DNA from: Oidiodendron maius Zn
Lineage: Eukaryota > Ascomycota > Leotiomycetes > Myxotrichaceae
NCBI GenBank assembly: GCA_000827325.1
Contig: KN832884.1
Location: forward strand, 284,953 to 348,952
Length of the DNA stretch: 64,000 bases
Direction: 5' to 3'
In this document: positions 11,567 through 22,830 of the stretch, piece after piece
How positions within the stretch are numbered: the first letter of the stretch is position 1
Layout of the letters: every line of letters begins with the position of its first letter
Program-made: the position numbers and the translations under genes
The notes under the pieces: generated by a model
Seen by the model: the letters and a program-made list of their open reading frames with translations, nothing else
Told to the model about the DNA's origin: nothing
Database searches by the model: none

Positions 11567-13159
11567 TTAAGCAGCTGCAGCAAGCTCAGTGGCTTCCTCG
11601 AGACGCTGGCCGAGAACCTTATCAACTTTTCTAAACATCTCATATGTAACTCTCCTCACCTTCTCATCCGCATCTTTGAGATGCGATGAGACGTTGTACA
11701 CGAAGTTATCCTGTTGGCCGGATTGGCGGCCCAAGACTTCCCACAGCGCTCTGGGCTGCACGAAATCCTCATCCGTGACACCGAACTTGAAGTTTACTGC
11801 CGCGCCAGCCCAGGACTCCTGCGTGGGCGCGAAGTGGCGGGGCTGGCTCAAGGGACGGAATGTGGATGGGTAGTTGGGCAAGGCGCCGGAGTTGCCGCTC
11901 ACGGCCATGAAGCCGTCGCGCTGGTACGGGTTGTGCGCGTGGAGAGGCGTGTTGACGGGAATCTGCTGGTAATTGACACCGAGGCGGTGTCGCTGAGAGT
12001 CTGCGTAAGAGAATAGACGTGCTTGCAGGACAGGGTCGGCGGAAGCCTCAACACCAGGAACGAGATGCGCGGGGGAGAAGGCAACCTGCTCGATTTCGGC
12101 AAAGTAGTTCTCGGGCTACGAAGCGTTAATATAGAGTCTATAAATAATATATGAAGAGTTGTGCTTACATTGCGGTTGAGAGTCATCCTGCCGACTTGCC
12201 GGAGAGGAATGTCTTTCTGGGGCCAGACTTTGGTCAGGTCGAAAATGTTCCAGTGGAACCTTTCCGCATCCTTGGGGTCTAGGACCTGAACATATACGGT
12301 CCAGCTCGGGTAATCTCCTCTCTTGATAGCATCGAACAAGTCCTTTGTTGAAGAGTCTGCGTCTTGCATTCCAACTTTGGCCGCCTCGTCGTTCGTCAAG
12401 TTTTCGACCCCCTGATCCGTCCTGAGGTGAATTTGGACATACTTAAAGCTTCCGTCCTCTTTGGTGAACTTAAATGTGTGGCCGGAATAGCCGTGCATGT
12501 GCCTATACGACTTGGGTGTACCTCGATCACTGAACAGAGTCATGAGCTACATCTATCAGTATACGCAGAGATAATATAGCTATGCTTGAACATACCTGGT
12601 GTACGGCTTCCTGGTGCGTCGAAAGGTAGTCCCAGAACATAGTTGCGTCCTTCAAATTCGTCTGGGGATTGCGCTTTTGCGTATGGATGAAAAGAGGAAA
12701 CAGGGACGGATCACGAATGAAGAAGATTGGAGTGTTGTTGAACACCCAATCCAAGTTTCCTTCATCTGTATAAAACTTTACAGAGAAGCCACGCGGGTCT
12801 CGTGCTGTATCAGCTGAACCCTTCTCCCCGCCAACAGTAGAAAAACGAGTAACAATGTTGGTCTTCTTCCCTACATGGCCGAAGAGATCGGCTGAGCACT
12901 GGTTGACGTTAGTATAAGATTACTCTGACTCCGACGAGCAACTTACTATGTCTGTAATGTCGTGAGTGACAACAAATTCACCATATGCACCTGCACCCTT
13001 TGCATGGACAACACGTTCTGGTATGCGCTCACGGTCGAAGTGCGCAAGAAGGTCAATGAGATGGAAATCTTGAAGCAGAATGGGTCCATTCTGTCCCACC
13101 CGATCCGATGCCTCGGGGTTAGCGATAGGACGGCCGTTAGAGGTTGTGTAGACACTCAT
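11567..13159 (-). CDS. small-subunit haem catalase
   Basis: Four exons, 12947-13159, 12596-12898, 12169-12546 and 11567-12115, all joined in phase 0, give 480 residues. Every landmark of a monofunctional catalase is present: distal His52 in [14 protein letters not shown], the catalytic Asn around 125/126 in [13 protein letters not shown], and proximal haem ligand Tyr335 with Arg331 in [14 protein letters not shown]. The length is that of small-subunit, NADPH-binding (clade 3) catalases. There is no large-subunit flavodoxin-like tail. No signal peptide is visible and the C-terminus (ELAAAA) is not a classical SKL signal, so a cytosolic or non-canonical peroxisomal location is likely. It degrades H2O2 to water and oxygen. 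It is convergent with the WD40 gene. Confidence 0.95.
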
Positions 13160-13965
13160 GTTGATATATAGGAGTTTATGAAGGCTCTAAGGTTGCCTAG
13201 AAGAAATACACTTGTATGAGAGGAGTTGCTTTGAACCCTTCACTATGCTCTTAAATGTATGAAATAGATATTATGTGAAAACCTGAGCATGCAAATTTAA
13301 AGAAGAAGGCGGCTTGAAGGCGAGCAGACAGGCCATATAAATCCTCACTTGAGGAAGCTGATGGCACCTCTGGAGCGACATCGCTGTGGGTCATCATCTG
13401 ATTAATGCTTATGAATATGACCTTGTCGAATGGTTGAAGAAAGCCACCTTCACATCTACATTGGGTTTTGACGAATCAACCTCCTTTCATGACATAGATA
13501 GCTCTACAGTGGATTGTGAATCTCTGGTGGTTGCTGCCGACGATCGATCCCGGACCCAGATTACGTAGTTGGCGTTCGCTGACGCCGTCTCTGCGAAGCG
13601 AATCTCCTAATCTGGTAGCTGATTCCGAGGAGAACTTCAATCCCATATTTTCCTCGACGCCGATATTCTGTCGTCGTACGACATAGTGCTTCGGAATATC
13701 GACGTCCCTTGGCTTGGCCATTGGATATTGCATATGTAGCCTACCCTAACCTATTATGGACTCGGAATTTGTTTCAGAGTAGATCTTAAGTGTCTGGCCA
13801 TGCATCTAGGTGTCGGTCAGCAGCTGGCAACGGATAAGAGGCCAAAGTGAAAAGACATAATATAGTAGGACGTTCAATTGAAGAGAGCCTAGGTATTTCA
13901 AGTTAGATCATTTAAACCTCTCCTTATATCTTGCAATTGAAGTCTGGGAAACCTTCATTATAATT
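13160..13965. other. catalase promoter side; start of accessory island
   Basis: About 800 bp without a supported gene. The right end is AT-rich. This is where conserved genes give way to relics. Confidence 0.45.
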
Positions 13966-14864
13966 ATGCTCGAACAAGAGTCTACGCAAGACGTAATAGA
14001 TGCACTCACCGTAGAAAAGAGTTATACAAAGGAAGAACCAGTAGATGGAGGCTACGGATGGGTTAATGTTATATGCATGCAGCTATTGACGACGCATACA
14101 TGGGGTAACAATGGGATTAGGGAATGCTGGAAGTCTTGAGCTTTGGTTCCATCAGTGTTAATGACATATCTTAACAGGCATTTGGCATTTACCTTGTATA
14201 TTACATCGACTAGAATCACTTGCCTGAAGCGAGTGCATTGAATTATGCTTTTGTCGGCGGTCTCTCAATATCTCAGATAACGTTCATCGCTCCTGTTGTC
14301 ACTAAATTCAACCGGGCATTTGGTTTAAAACCAGCCCTCCTTACAGGCGCAGTACTTGAAGCTGCTGCCTTGATCTTCTCCGGTTTCACTAACCAAATTT
14401 TGCAACTGTATCTTGCTCAGAAGTTCTGTTTGGTTGGGGATGTGAATTTCAATACACTGGCGGATCGGGCGTGGTACCCCAATGGTTTACTCGTCGGAGA
14501 GCGTTCACAAATTCTATTGCATCATCTGGGAGTGGCATGGGAGGATTGATATGGTGCCTTGCGACTGGAGCTATGATCTAAACCTGGGCCTCAGCTGGTC
14601 ATTCCGAATCACGGCCATAGTTGCTTTCGCAGTTAACGTGACTTGTGTGCTCCTCATGAAGGAGTTGCAGAGCCGATTGCACTCAGCCTTCAGGAAAATT
14701 TAAACACATCTGACAAGAGCGTTTGGATCTTCACAGGATCAATGTTTCTTGGAGGTGTATTAATCTTACTCATTCTGTGGAATCAGAAAGTCACTCGCCT
14801 GACTCTGCGTGGCGGAGTTAACTCGGAATCTAAACTTGCACCAAAGTCGCAGGTTGCCAAGTGA
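13966..14864 (+). pseudogene. decayed monocarboxylate-transporter-like MFS permease
   Basis: The N-terminus is clear: an ATG at 13966 leads into an acidic tail and then PVDGGYGWVNV and TTHTWG, the signature start of fungal MCT-type (SLC16-like) permeases. The reading is then lost. A degraded intron or indel follows. The next segment (AFGIYLVYYID, then NHLPEASALNYAFVGGLSIS) is broken by a TAG at about 14212. Further matching pieces (LTGAVLEAAALIFSGFTNQ; LSWSFRITAIVAFAVNV; a last TM near WIFTGSMFLGGVLILLILW) lie in different frames to about 14864. At least three frame changes and one stop make a functional protein impossible. The last transmembrane helices of a full-length permease are compressed or missing. 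Confidence 0.82.
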
Positions 14865-15026
14865 TGTAAGTTACAAAAGTAGTGCCGGTGCATGGTTTCT
14901 TTCTACGTTTGTTTGGGAAAAGTATTAGGATAGATCTACTTCTGTCGACCTGAGTTGATTGCTCTAGCGAAGAATATGAGGGTATAACAAGACGAGAAGT
15001 ATGGCCATACCCATAAATGTCTTACC

Positions 15027-15757
15027 GAAGCAAAAGAATTTTGGCTTAATAAATTTGACTGGTATGCCCGCCACACTGAACATACCCTTCTCCAGGGACC
15101 TTAATTAACCAAATTTTAAGCCTGAGTCTTAGCCGCATATCAATTCCGTTCCTCCTTCAAAGTTCAAGTGCATAATCAAGCAGATGACCTAGACCGGCAT
15201 TTTGTGGGGTTCATTTCCGAGTGACAAGACTCCATTCCAATTGTATTGCTCCACGGCTGGCCAGGGAAATTCCTTGAGCTTCCGCCCTTCTATCCGCCAT
15301 CAAGAGTAAATATTCGCCTTGTACCCTTCCATGTTATTTTATTGTCCTGTCATTATTTAGCTACGCCTTCTCCTTTCCTTCTCTGAATAAAACTCTTCGT
15401 ATAGAGGACATTATCTGATTCGTGAATCAGTCGATGCTGGATCTTGCTTTCGGCTCTCGCTATGTCGTCCGGGGAGGTGGCATTGGTAATAAGGTCGACG
15501 GTGTTCTTGCCGTCGAACATGATGTCTGTCAAGACATTCATTGTAAGACATTCTTATTCCATAGCCAAAATAGAGATTTGCATTATTCAGTGAACTTTGG
15601 TAGCATGCCTGTGCCAAGAGGGTTGACCACATCCTTATTACTCCGGCAGAACGAGTCGGTCTCCAGCGTGCCGCAGAATTCGGAAGCACTGGGGAGAACT
15701 TATGCTCTTCTCCATACTACTCGTCCCTACACCACTTCCTTCTCATTTACGTCATGA
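15027..15757 (+). pseudogene. decayed epoxide hydrolase (microsomal/EHN type), truncated
   Basis: Fragments align in order with the N-terminal and catalytic parts of EHN-family epoxide hydrolases. EFWLNKFDWYAR begins at 15036, SFKVQV near 15153-15170, and DLDRHFVGFISE follows. A TGA at about 15222 comes next, then the oxyanion motif IPIVLLHGWPGKFLEL (about 15234-15280). SYAFSFP lies near 15360 in another frame. A long frame at 15422-15757 holds FGSRYVVRGGGIGNKV and AVEHDVCQ, then YALLHTTRP. Between these a frame shift hides a good GLQRAAEFGSTG match at about 15656-15695. The last half of the enzyme is missing. This is a relic, not an active enzyme. Confidence 0.85.
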
Positions 15758-16476
15758 CCTCTCGCTCTACTCTTTTGTATGTGTAAGAATACCTCTAGTG
15801 GAAATAGCGTATCAAATGAGGCAATTTTTGTTGTGATAGAGCGATCTGAGGTGCTGCTTGGAGACTTGCAGGAGTTTGTCGCATCCGTATGGAGATAATA
15901 GAATTAATATTGTACTTTCCATGATTATATGATGAGAAACAAAGTATCACATATAAATTAGATGCTGAATACAATAGCATTCGGGTAATTCCCAAAGATT
16001 ATTGTTAATTAAAGTCGTAGCCCGCCAATTTCGAATGCCACAATAATCGCGGCTCGAAAATCAAATGAATCTACTAGATCCATAGTCTATGTGGTCTAGT
16101 TTAACATCTCATTGGCATGGCGCTTTGGTCTTATGACCTGTTCCATGAATTCGGTAAGTACCGTGGCTTGCCTTCAGCTTTAATTTTGTGGCTGCGATGG
16201 CTGAAAGGGCTGAGACCGTGGAAGGTTCTTATTTGCCGATTCACATAAGGGATACAAATTTTATTGGCTACTGAAAGCCATAAGTTTCAAAGGAGGCAGT
16301 ATCATTCCCTATATAAATAGCGACTGGCTAAGCCCAGTAGCTTAGCCAGATTCCCTTACATTTAAGAAACGATATCTCAACTTTACGTTCTCACACTTCG
16401 CAATCATCAAGAACAGTGTCAGCTCTCATACCTGCACTATCCTCTTATTCGGCGACCCAAATATCTGATAACCAAA
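15758..16476. promoter_or_regulatory. promoter of the small repeat-protein gene
   Basis: There is no coding gene. A good TATA-like element (CTATATAAATAG) lies at 16309-16320, about 160 bp before the ATG at 16477. An 8-bp perfect inverted repeat follows it at 16325-16348. A pyrimidine-rich leader precedes the ATG. The rest is AT-rich and shows nothing recognisable. Confidence 0.5.
16325..16348. repeat. perfect inverted repeat, 8-bp arms
   Basis: TGGCTAAG and CTTAGCCA face each other across an 8-base spacer, just after the TATA-like box. It could be a protein-binding palindrome or a leader hairpin of the repeat-peptide transcript. Confidence 0.55.
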
Positions 16477-16809
16477 ATGAAAGTCTCCATCTTACTCTTC
16501 CTCCCTCTCATCAGGTATGTCTTACCACCTAGCCATGTTCTTCTTTAACCTAGCTGACGCCTTCTCAGTGCACTCCCTCTAAACCCTCAACCCCTTCCAC
16601 CAGGAATAACAGAGGACTTCCATGTCACCCAGCGTGACGCACTGAATCCGCAACCTCTCCCACCAGGAATAACGGAGGACTTCCATGTCACCCAGCGTGA
16701 CGCACTGAATCCGCAACCCATCCCACCAGGAATCGTGGAGGTTTCACATGCCACTGAGCATGATGCACTGAATCCACAACCCCTTCCTCCTAGAGACGTT
16801 CAGCATTAG
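16477..16809 (+). CDS. small secreted tandem-repeat protein (LNPQPLPP repeats), possible peptide precursor
   Basis: Two exons, 16477-16514 and 16569-16809 (donor GTATGT, acceptor CTCAG, phase matched), give 92 residues. The intron falls inside the signal peptide (MKVSILLFLPLIS, cut likely before ALPL). The mature part is nothing but repeats. Three 21-residue units begin with LNPQPLPPG or LNPQPIPPG, and a shortened fourth ends PPRDVQH. Units 1 and 2 are identical in protein (core GITEDFHVTQRDA); unit 3 has diverged (GIVEVSHATEHDA). There are no Cys residues and no Lys-Arg kexin sites. The only basic residues at unit borders are Gln-Arg before Asp-Ala. It could be a processed peptide precursor, an effector-like repeat protein or a wall protein. 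I cannot name a family. The gene has a TATA box, intact splice sites and an intact frame in a region of pseudogenes, so it is probably under selection. Confidence 0.7.
16579..16809 (+). repeat. 63-bp tandem repeat within the small secreted gene
   Basis: Units are at 16579-16641, 16642-16704 and 16705-16767, with a partial fourth from 16768. Units 1 and 2 are nearly identical at the DNA level. This indicates recent duplication or homogenisation by unequal exchange. Confidence 0.9.
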
Positions 16810-17819
16810 CATGATAACCAGTGAGAGATGTCCTTGGTCTTGTCAGGAAGGAGGAAGATTGGATACTTGTGGTGTGGAAGAGTCATTCCTGAAATCCGAC
16901 GCTACAAAAACATGGGGGTGTTTTTTGGCAAATATTGAACAAGGCGTTAAGAATGGATGTAATTAGATGGCAAGATTAGTAGCTAAGCTTGTAAGGGACA
17001 TATTGGATTAGGAGTGTATTATTGTATTATGTCTCACTATATAACACTTTGTTACTAGTTACAACTCTCCTGTGCTATTGTCTGAATCATCTTCTCGGTA
17101 CTCTCCACAATAATGTTTCCCACGCTTTTATTCGTGCGGTACTCTTCAACTGATATCTTTTTCAGTATATGAAGTTATCCCAAGTCGGGATTATGTCTGC
17201 TAATCTCGACACTCAATAGATTTATAGATGACATGATTGATCTTGGAATCCCAAAATCGAGGAAATATTCTACGACTGTCTTAATTCGAGCGCTGCTAAT
17301 GGAGTAACTCCAATTGGCAGCACTCACTGCATATACTGCTGGTTTACCGATCTATCGAGCTTGCCCCCTAAATTATTCTCCTGTCGGATGATGACGGACC
17401 ACATTACTTCTGTATTAACCAATCACCGTATTCGAATTTCGAGTCTTAAAGCGTGGTTGAATGTTTCGATTCTCATGCAAGTGAGTCAGTTCATGATTCC
17501 TTTAAGGGTCGGTAAAGCAGCGAAATGGGAGTTTACCTAGGTTGTCATTACCGGTTTGGTCTTCCATACCGAGTCACATTACTACAGTTTGGGGTTAAAC
17601 TTATTCTCTGTAGGAAATATTAAAGCCAACTGACTCTGCGCTATTTATATTCACACTACAGGTCATAGTATAATTGACTAAGGTAGTTGAGAGAAAGTTA
17701 CTCAATATTTTGAAGGCGTCACGTGAGGCTTACTCATCACCTTCAAATTTCATGTCGCCACAGAGATTCATCCCATCCAAGAATTACAATCGATACAATC
17801 TTAGCGATATAATGATAGT
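16810..17819. other. gene-free interval (1 kb)
   Basis: AT-rich sequence without coding frames of note. It should include the 3' end of the repeat-peptide transcript and the promoter of the next regulator. Confidence 0.45.
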
Positions 17820-19951
17820 ATGCCGGCACGTCCATCGGGCGGTGCTTGTGAGAGGTGTAGATCTCGACACCTAAAGGTATATTGGAATTATGATGGGATT
17901 TGAGGAAAGCTGACAAGGGCACACAGTGTGATGAGGGTCGACCGGGATGCCTTCGTTGCTCAACTTCTGGCACCGAATGCCCTGGCTATGTCAAGGAAAC
18001 GAAATTTTTAGATGAAGGGGTTGGCCTTCGGCGGAAATTCAATCATGCTGATGATTATGCGTCAAAGAACATGAAGAAGGCGAAAGTGCATGGAAAACAA
18101 CCTGTTGAGATTGGGCCTGAAGTTGACTTATGCGCCTCTCCAACTTTACAGCCACCCCAGGATGGCGAGCAAGTCTTCAAAGAAGACGATGTTATTGCTG
18201 CAAGCCCTATTATTACTTCTGATCCCTATGCTGAAATCGATCCTGGAAAGGAATCTGATGCACCCGAATCTAGCCAGATCTCCATTTCGAGTATTGACCT
18301 GAGCACGAATCTTACTTCTCATGGACCAGGATCAATGAGAGTGCGTGCAGTAAATGGCAATTATAGTTCATTATACGCCTCTATGGACTCGGTGTTTCAA
18401 GCTTCGGCGAGCCAGGCGCCCGGTCTTGGATTGACGTCTGGTCCAGCGCTTCAGGAGACCGAGGAAGAAAATGAGTTTGAAGTTATTTTCCTCATCAGGC
18501 ACTTTGCAGAAGTTGTTGGGATGTGGTTAGTCTATTGCATGAATGTTAGAGCTACTTTTAACCACAAAACACTAATCCCTCTAGGTTGGACCTGTTCGAT
18601 CTTGGAAAATATTTTGCCTCTCACGTCCCAGTGAGAGCTCGCCAGAGTCCATTGCTTCGCTATTCCGCAGCTGCAATTGCAGCGAAGCAGCTGGGGAGAG
18701 TAAACGGAAATAAGGCTATTATCGGCTTGTGTGTCAGGCAAGCTTCTACTGAAATATACCCGGACATCGAGCGAACGAACTGGTTTTACATCGCTGCCAA
18801 GTACTATGACAAAGCCCTCTCGTTTCTCCGAGAAGCTTTAGCAGATATCGGAAGTACTAATGACGACCTTTCGCTGTCGATAACCGTAAATGAGAGCTCA
18901 AGCCAAATGGACCGACTTATGATCCAAGAGCAGCGTCACTCCGCACAAGCAGATGACCTACTTGCTTCGACATCAATATTATCTGTCTATGAATTTATGG
19001 ACGCATCTAGTATTGACTGGTCAAGGTAAAGTTGTACTTTGGCAATAAAACTATAGCGTAGTCTCTAACTATATCTCCAGGCATTTAAGTGGGGTCAAAT
19101 CCCTTCTTGACGAAGTAAAAGTGAGCGTCATGCCACTGTGCGTCAAGCCATCGAGAGCGCAAGTGGCTACATTTTGGAATTTTGCACGCTGTGATTATAT
19201 TGCGGCGTTTATTAATCATACATCAACACGCCTGGACACAGAAGATATCTCGCTTTGGCGATCTGCAGGACTTCTCATCGACGACCAAGGTATTGTTATA
19301 CCTGGAAAAGCAGGATTTAGTACTTATATCCGCGGAGAACACAATATCAGGGAAGATATGATCGCCAATGCACTAGTGTTCATTCTCTCCAAACTCATGA
19401 ATCTTCTTGCGGCAGGCTATGATGACACTCGAAATGACTTGAGCCGGTGGAAAGCTCTCCAACACGAATTTGAAGTTTGGTTTGAAACTCTCCCCGATAG
19501 TTTTACTGCCTCTTGGAAGCTTGAAATTGACCAAAAGTCGGATGACCCCGCTCGATCCCGTTTTGCAGAAGCATTTTATAGCATTCCTCTGTGCTCCGTG
19601 ACGATGCAGCAATACCACTTTGGACAAATTCTCATGCTCCTGCATACGCCTCCAGCGACTTCAACTTCAGTCCAGAACCAGTTGCGTTGCTATCGAGAAA
19701 TTCCCGAGAAGATCACACATCATAGTCGAGAAATATGTGCTATTGCGCTTGGTAGGCCACCCGGATATGTGCGGATTCATATGCATCAACCGCTGTTTGT
19801 TGCTGGGCAGTGTTTAGAGGACCGAACCGAACGAAAAGTTATTCTTGATCTGCTCAGAGGGATAGAGACTGATTTAGGGTGGGCAACTGGCTACCGAGCG
19901 AAAGAGCTTATGAATGACTGGGGATGGGAAGCAGATATCCCAACAGATTGA
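17820..19951 (+). CDS. Zn2Cys6 transcription factor (fungal-specific regulator)
   Basis: Four exons, 17820-17876, 17927-18525, 18585-19025 and 19081-19951, phases consistent, 655 residues. The first intron (50 bp) splits the GAL4-type zinc cluster. The pieces GACERCRSRHLK and CDEGRPGCLRCSTSGTEC give six Cys in the C-x2-C-x6-C...C-x2-C-x6-C pattern. An acidic linker follows. The long helical C-terminal part starts with RHFAEVVGMW-LDLFDLGKYF, typical of the fungal_trans_2 regulatory domain. It is intact despite the surrounding relics and could control neighbouring genes, such as the repeat peptide 1 kb upstream. That link is only positional. Its stop lies 39 bp from the end of the convergent arrestin-like gene. 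Confidence 0.85.
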
Positions 19952-19990
19952 GTGGAGTGTAGGTATGAAAGCCAGGTGCCTAAATTCCGA

Positions 19991-21424
19991 CTATACAACA
20001 TAGGGTGGGACATCCAAATCGTCGCAAACAAATTCGGAAAGGACTGTCGCGGACTTTGGTACAGGAGCATGTACAATCTGCACAGGAATTCGAAGCGTTA
20101 TGGGCTTCCGTACGGTGATGCTGTACTTCGGCCCCAACAAAATCTGCAAGTTGAATGCGTACCTTCTTGCTACCAACGGGGAGAAAAATGAAGGAAGATG
20201 GGAAAAGTCTTCCGGGAGGATCACGGGTAGCGAGACTGAAGTAACCGCTTCGAAGATTGGTGCGGCGGCGTCCGCTAGAAATTGATGTCAGTTCTCTCAG
20301 GCTAAAGGTATGTTATAAGAGGCCTACAATTGATAACACGACCTTTTCTCCACTCTGTGAGACGCACATTTCTCTTCTTAGTTTTGAATGTTGTGCGTTT
20401 CAAAACTGTGACTGGAGATTGAAGTGCTTCTGCGGTAGACATTACAGACTCCTGTTCATGTTCTAAGAAGTACGTAACGGCTTCCGGAGTTATCATGACT
20501 TCGCAGGCAGTTAGCTGGGGACCGGTTATTTGTCCATCATCACCCAATATACTCCGCATCTTAAAATTGAGGTGCAGTTCGGTACTTCCATAATTGCCTT
20601 TGTTTGTCGGAAATATCAGAGGTCGAGGTTCCGATGACGAAGCAACTACCGTCACGCTCTTCGCTGGATTCCAGAACGACCCAAAGGATGATGTGGCAGT
20701 CAATTGAAATTCTTTCTTGAGATCTCCAGGTTCAAGCGGGGGTGGTATCTCTGCTGTCGGTATTATTATAATCTCTCGACTGGCATGGGATACAAGATGC
20801 ATGCGCCTCAATACCCGGGCCTCGATATAATACACTACATCACAGGTACCCCCCACTGCATGTAGGGCAGATTTGACGACACGAATAGAAGGTGGTAATT
20901 TGTGAGGTAAGCACTCATCGTCTGATGGCAGCATTATATACTCGGGGATTTCGAAGAAAAAGTCCGTTTTATAAGCCGTCGTCAAGGAGTCTTCAAGCCG
21001 GACTCGCTCGAAATCGGCTGCCAGTTTAATACATGACATCCAAATAAGCTTTGCAAGACTTAGTTAGTACCTGCTCGACTCAGTCAATTTGGTATATAAT
21101 GGAAAGCCGTTTCCCACCGGCTGCTTGATATTTCTGACGATACTGCCTGTCCTCTTGACTTTACTTTTCACTTCCCCTGGAGGATTTTAGCTCAGTTAAC
21201 AACTGTACGATTAATTCCTCTGACATACCCCTGAGGAGACACTGCACGGTATCGAATACGTGTTCTTGGATGCCATAATGACGGACGACGAGGGATCCAC
21301 TCAGCCGCTGCCCGGTAAAGGCAGTCGGCGCAGATAGTACGGTATGTAAACCCGTAATATCCAAATTGTCCACTTCATCTCGGAAGAAGATATTTGAATA
21401 GATGTTACTTGACAAGCGAAGCAT
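19991..21424 (-). CDS. arrestin-domain-like protein (one exon junction unresolved)
   Basis: Pieces in order are 21229-21424, about 21073-21176, about 21039-20328 and 20274-19991. The first junction is clean (donor GTATGT, acceptor CCAG, phase 1). The last is plausible (donor GTAGGC, acceptor CTAG). The N-terminal part shows the arrestin beta-sandwich style (GQRLSGSLVVRHYG, EVKSKVKRTGS). The middle has TDFFFEIPEYIMLP, a C.H.LPPSIRV region and VVYYIEARV. The C-terminal exon has FFSPLVARRYAFNLQI, as in fungal alpha-arrestins. Between the second and third pieces the frame is continuous but carries a TAA at 21064-21066, inside a perfect TACTAAC. So either a weakly bounded intron lies here or the gene is dead. 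If active, it would be an adaptor for ubiquitin ligases in transporter endocytosis. Confidence 0.6.
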
Positions 21425-22830
21425 AACTAACAGCGGCGATACTATTCACACAGAGAAAGTGAGCGGTTTCTTTAGCTACGTTATATAGAATTACACCAAA
21501 CTTGAGGCTACTGGTTTGACTTCGGCCATTCGCGGGATTCGGGAAACTGGGTCTGGTTCAGCTTCAGCCTACTGAAAAACCCGCACAACATGTCGCAAGC
21601 CCTGCCAGCACTATGATTGCCGTGCAGCCATTAACGCGCTATGATCCTCCATGGCATTATTTCGCTCTTGGATATCCGTCGTATCGCGCTGTTGTCATTA
21701 CAGGATGGCTTACAGCATGTTGCTTCTCGCGCGAGATTTGCCATTCGCGCGTCTGCTTTCGCGCGTGATGTAGGAAGAAGCGTGAGTATTGCTGGGAGAC
21801 ACACATACGTACACGAGGATTAAACGCAAAATATTGGGAAATTCATATACAGCGCCCTGGTTGAAATAAAGCATTTCCATCCCATATTTTGCTATTGACA
21901 TTGCCACCAGGCTCCGTGAGAGGAATCAATTTGATGTCTCACTTAGGAAATTCGCTTCGCGGAGATGTATTACCTTTTAAGCAGGGGGAGTCAAAGTCTT
22001 AATACTCGAAGGCTTTCCCGAATTTAGATTGAGCCACAAATCTTTGTCAGTACAGTAATAGTCTTGTCAGCTGTACATATAGAGTCGCAATGAAAGATTT
22101 CACGGGCGATTTCGGCGCAGCAAGTAGGGGTAAAGCCGCGCCTAGGCTTTCTTTGATCCAATAAGTTAGCAGGCCTGTATTACTAATACCGGCATCAACT
22201 GACTGTGTTATGTCACTCGGTTCAGAGGATTCACCAATAAGTACGATCCGTTATCAATTCACGTGGAGTTGAGTCCACGTGATTCCCCCCACCTGCAATA
22301 TTTCTTATCAATTTTCGATGGTATCACAGATAAGACATAGTAACAACAGCATCGACACTTGAGGACATCATCCGCTGATAACACAGTGATAAGACCTTCC
22401 CAGATAGGCGCTTCGATCGTCCCCTTTTCTCTCCGTGATTCGCAATTCTGCGTGAGCCTTACAGAACAACGTCGGTGACCGTGGCTAACCCCCCACCCCC
22501 CACCCCCCCAGATCGACTTGGTCCAAGGAACTCTAGGATAATGTATATATCTAAGAGAGAAGTATCCGCCCACCTCAAGATAGCTTATGACCCCCAGAAA
22601 AAGGTCGGGTGTGGCGATAAGGATAGTCGTGGAAATATCCTTCTCCTCCTTTCTCCACCGAGATGCGTACTTCGGTAAACCCTTTTCTACTAGGATAAAG
22701 CATATATATAATGGAGACCAGATCTGGAAGTCGAGATTTGGAGCCTGCTGGCCTTTTAAATGAACATAATTTTTCTTCCTTTAATTCAATTGGCAACAGA
22801 TTCTGTCCCAAACTAAGCTGATCTCACAAA
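21425..22830. other. gene-free interval (1.4 kb)
   Basis: It includes the arrestin-gene promoter on the left and the protoglobin promoter on the right. A C-rich run lies at about 22490-22510. No coding unit is recognised. Confidence 0.45.

Noticed and set aside
13476-13733. 85-codon minus-strand frame upstream of the catalase gene
   Set aside because: No signal peptide, domain or splice partner. It lies in the catalase promoter region.
16477-16809. Alpha-factor-type mating pheromone precursor
   Set aside because: Pheromone precursors in ascomycetes carry KR sites and Trp/Cys-type core repeats. This protein has neither.
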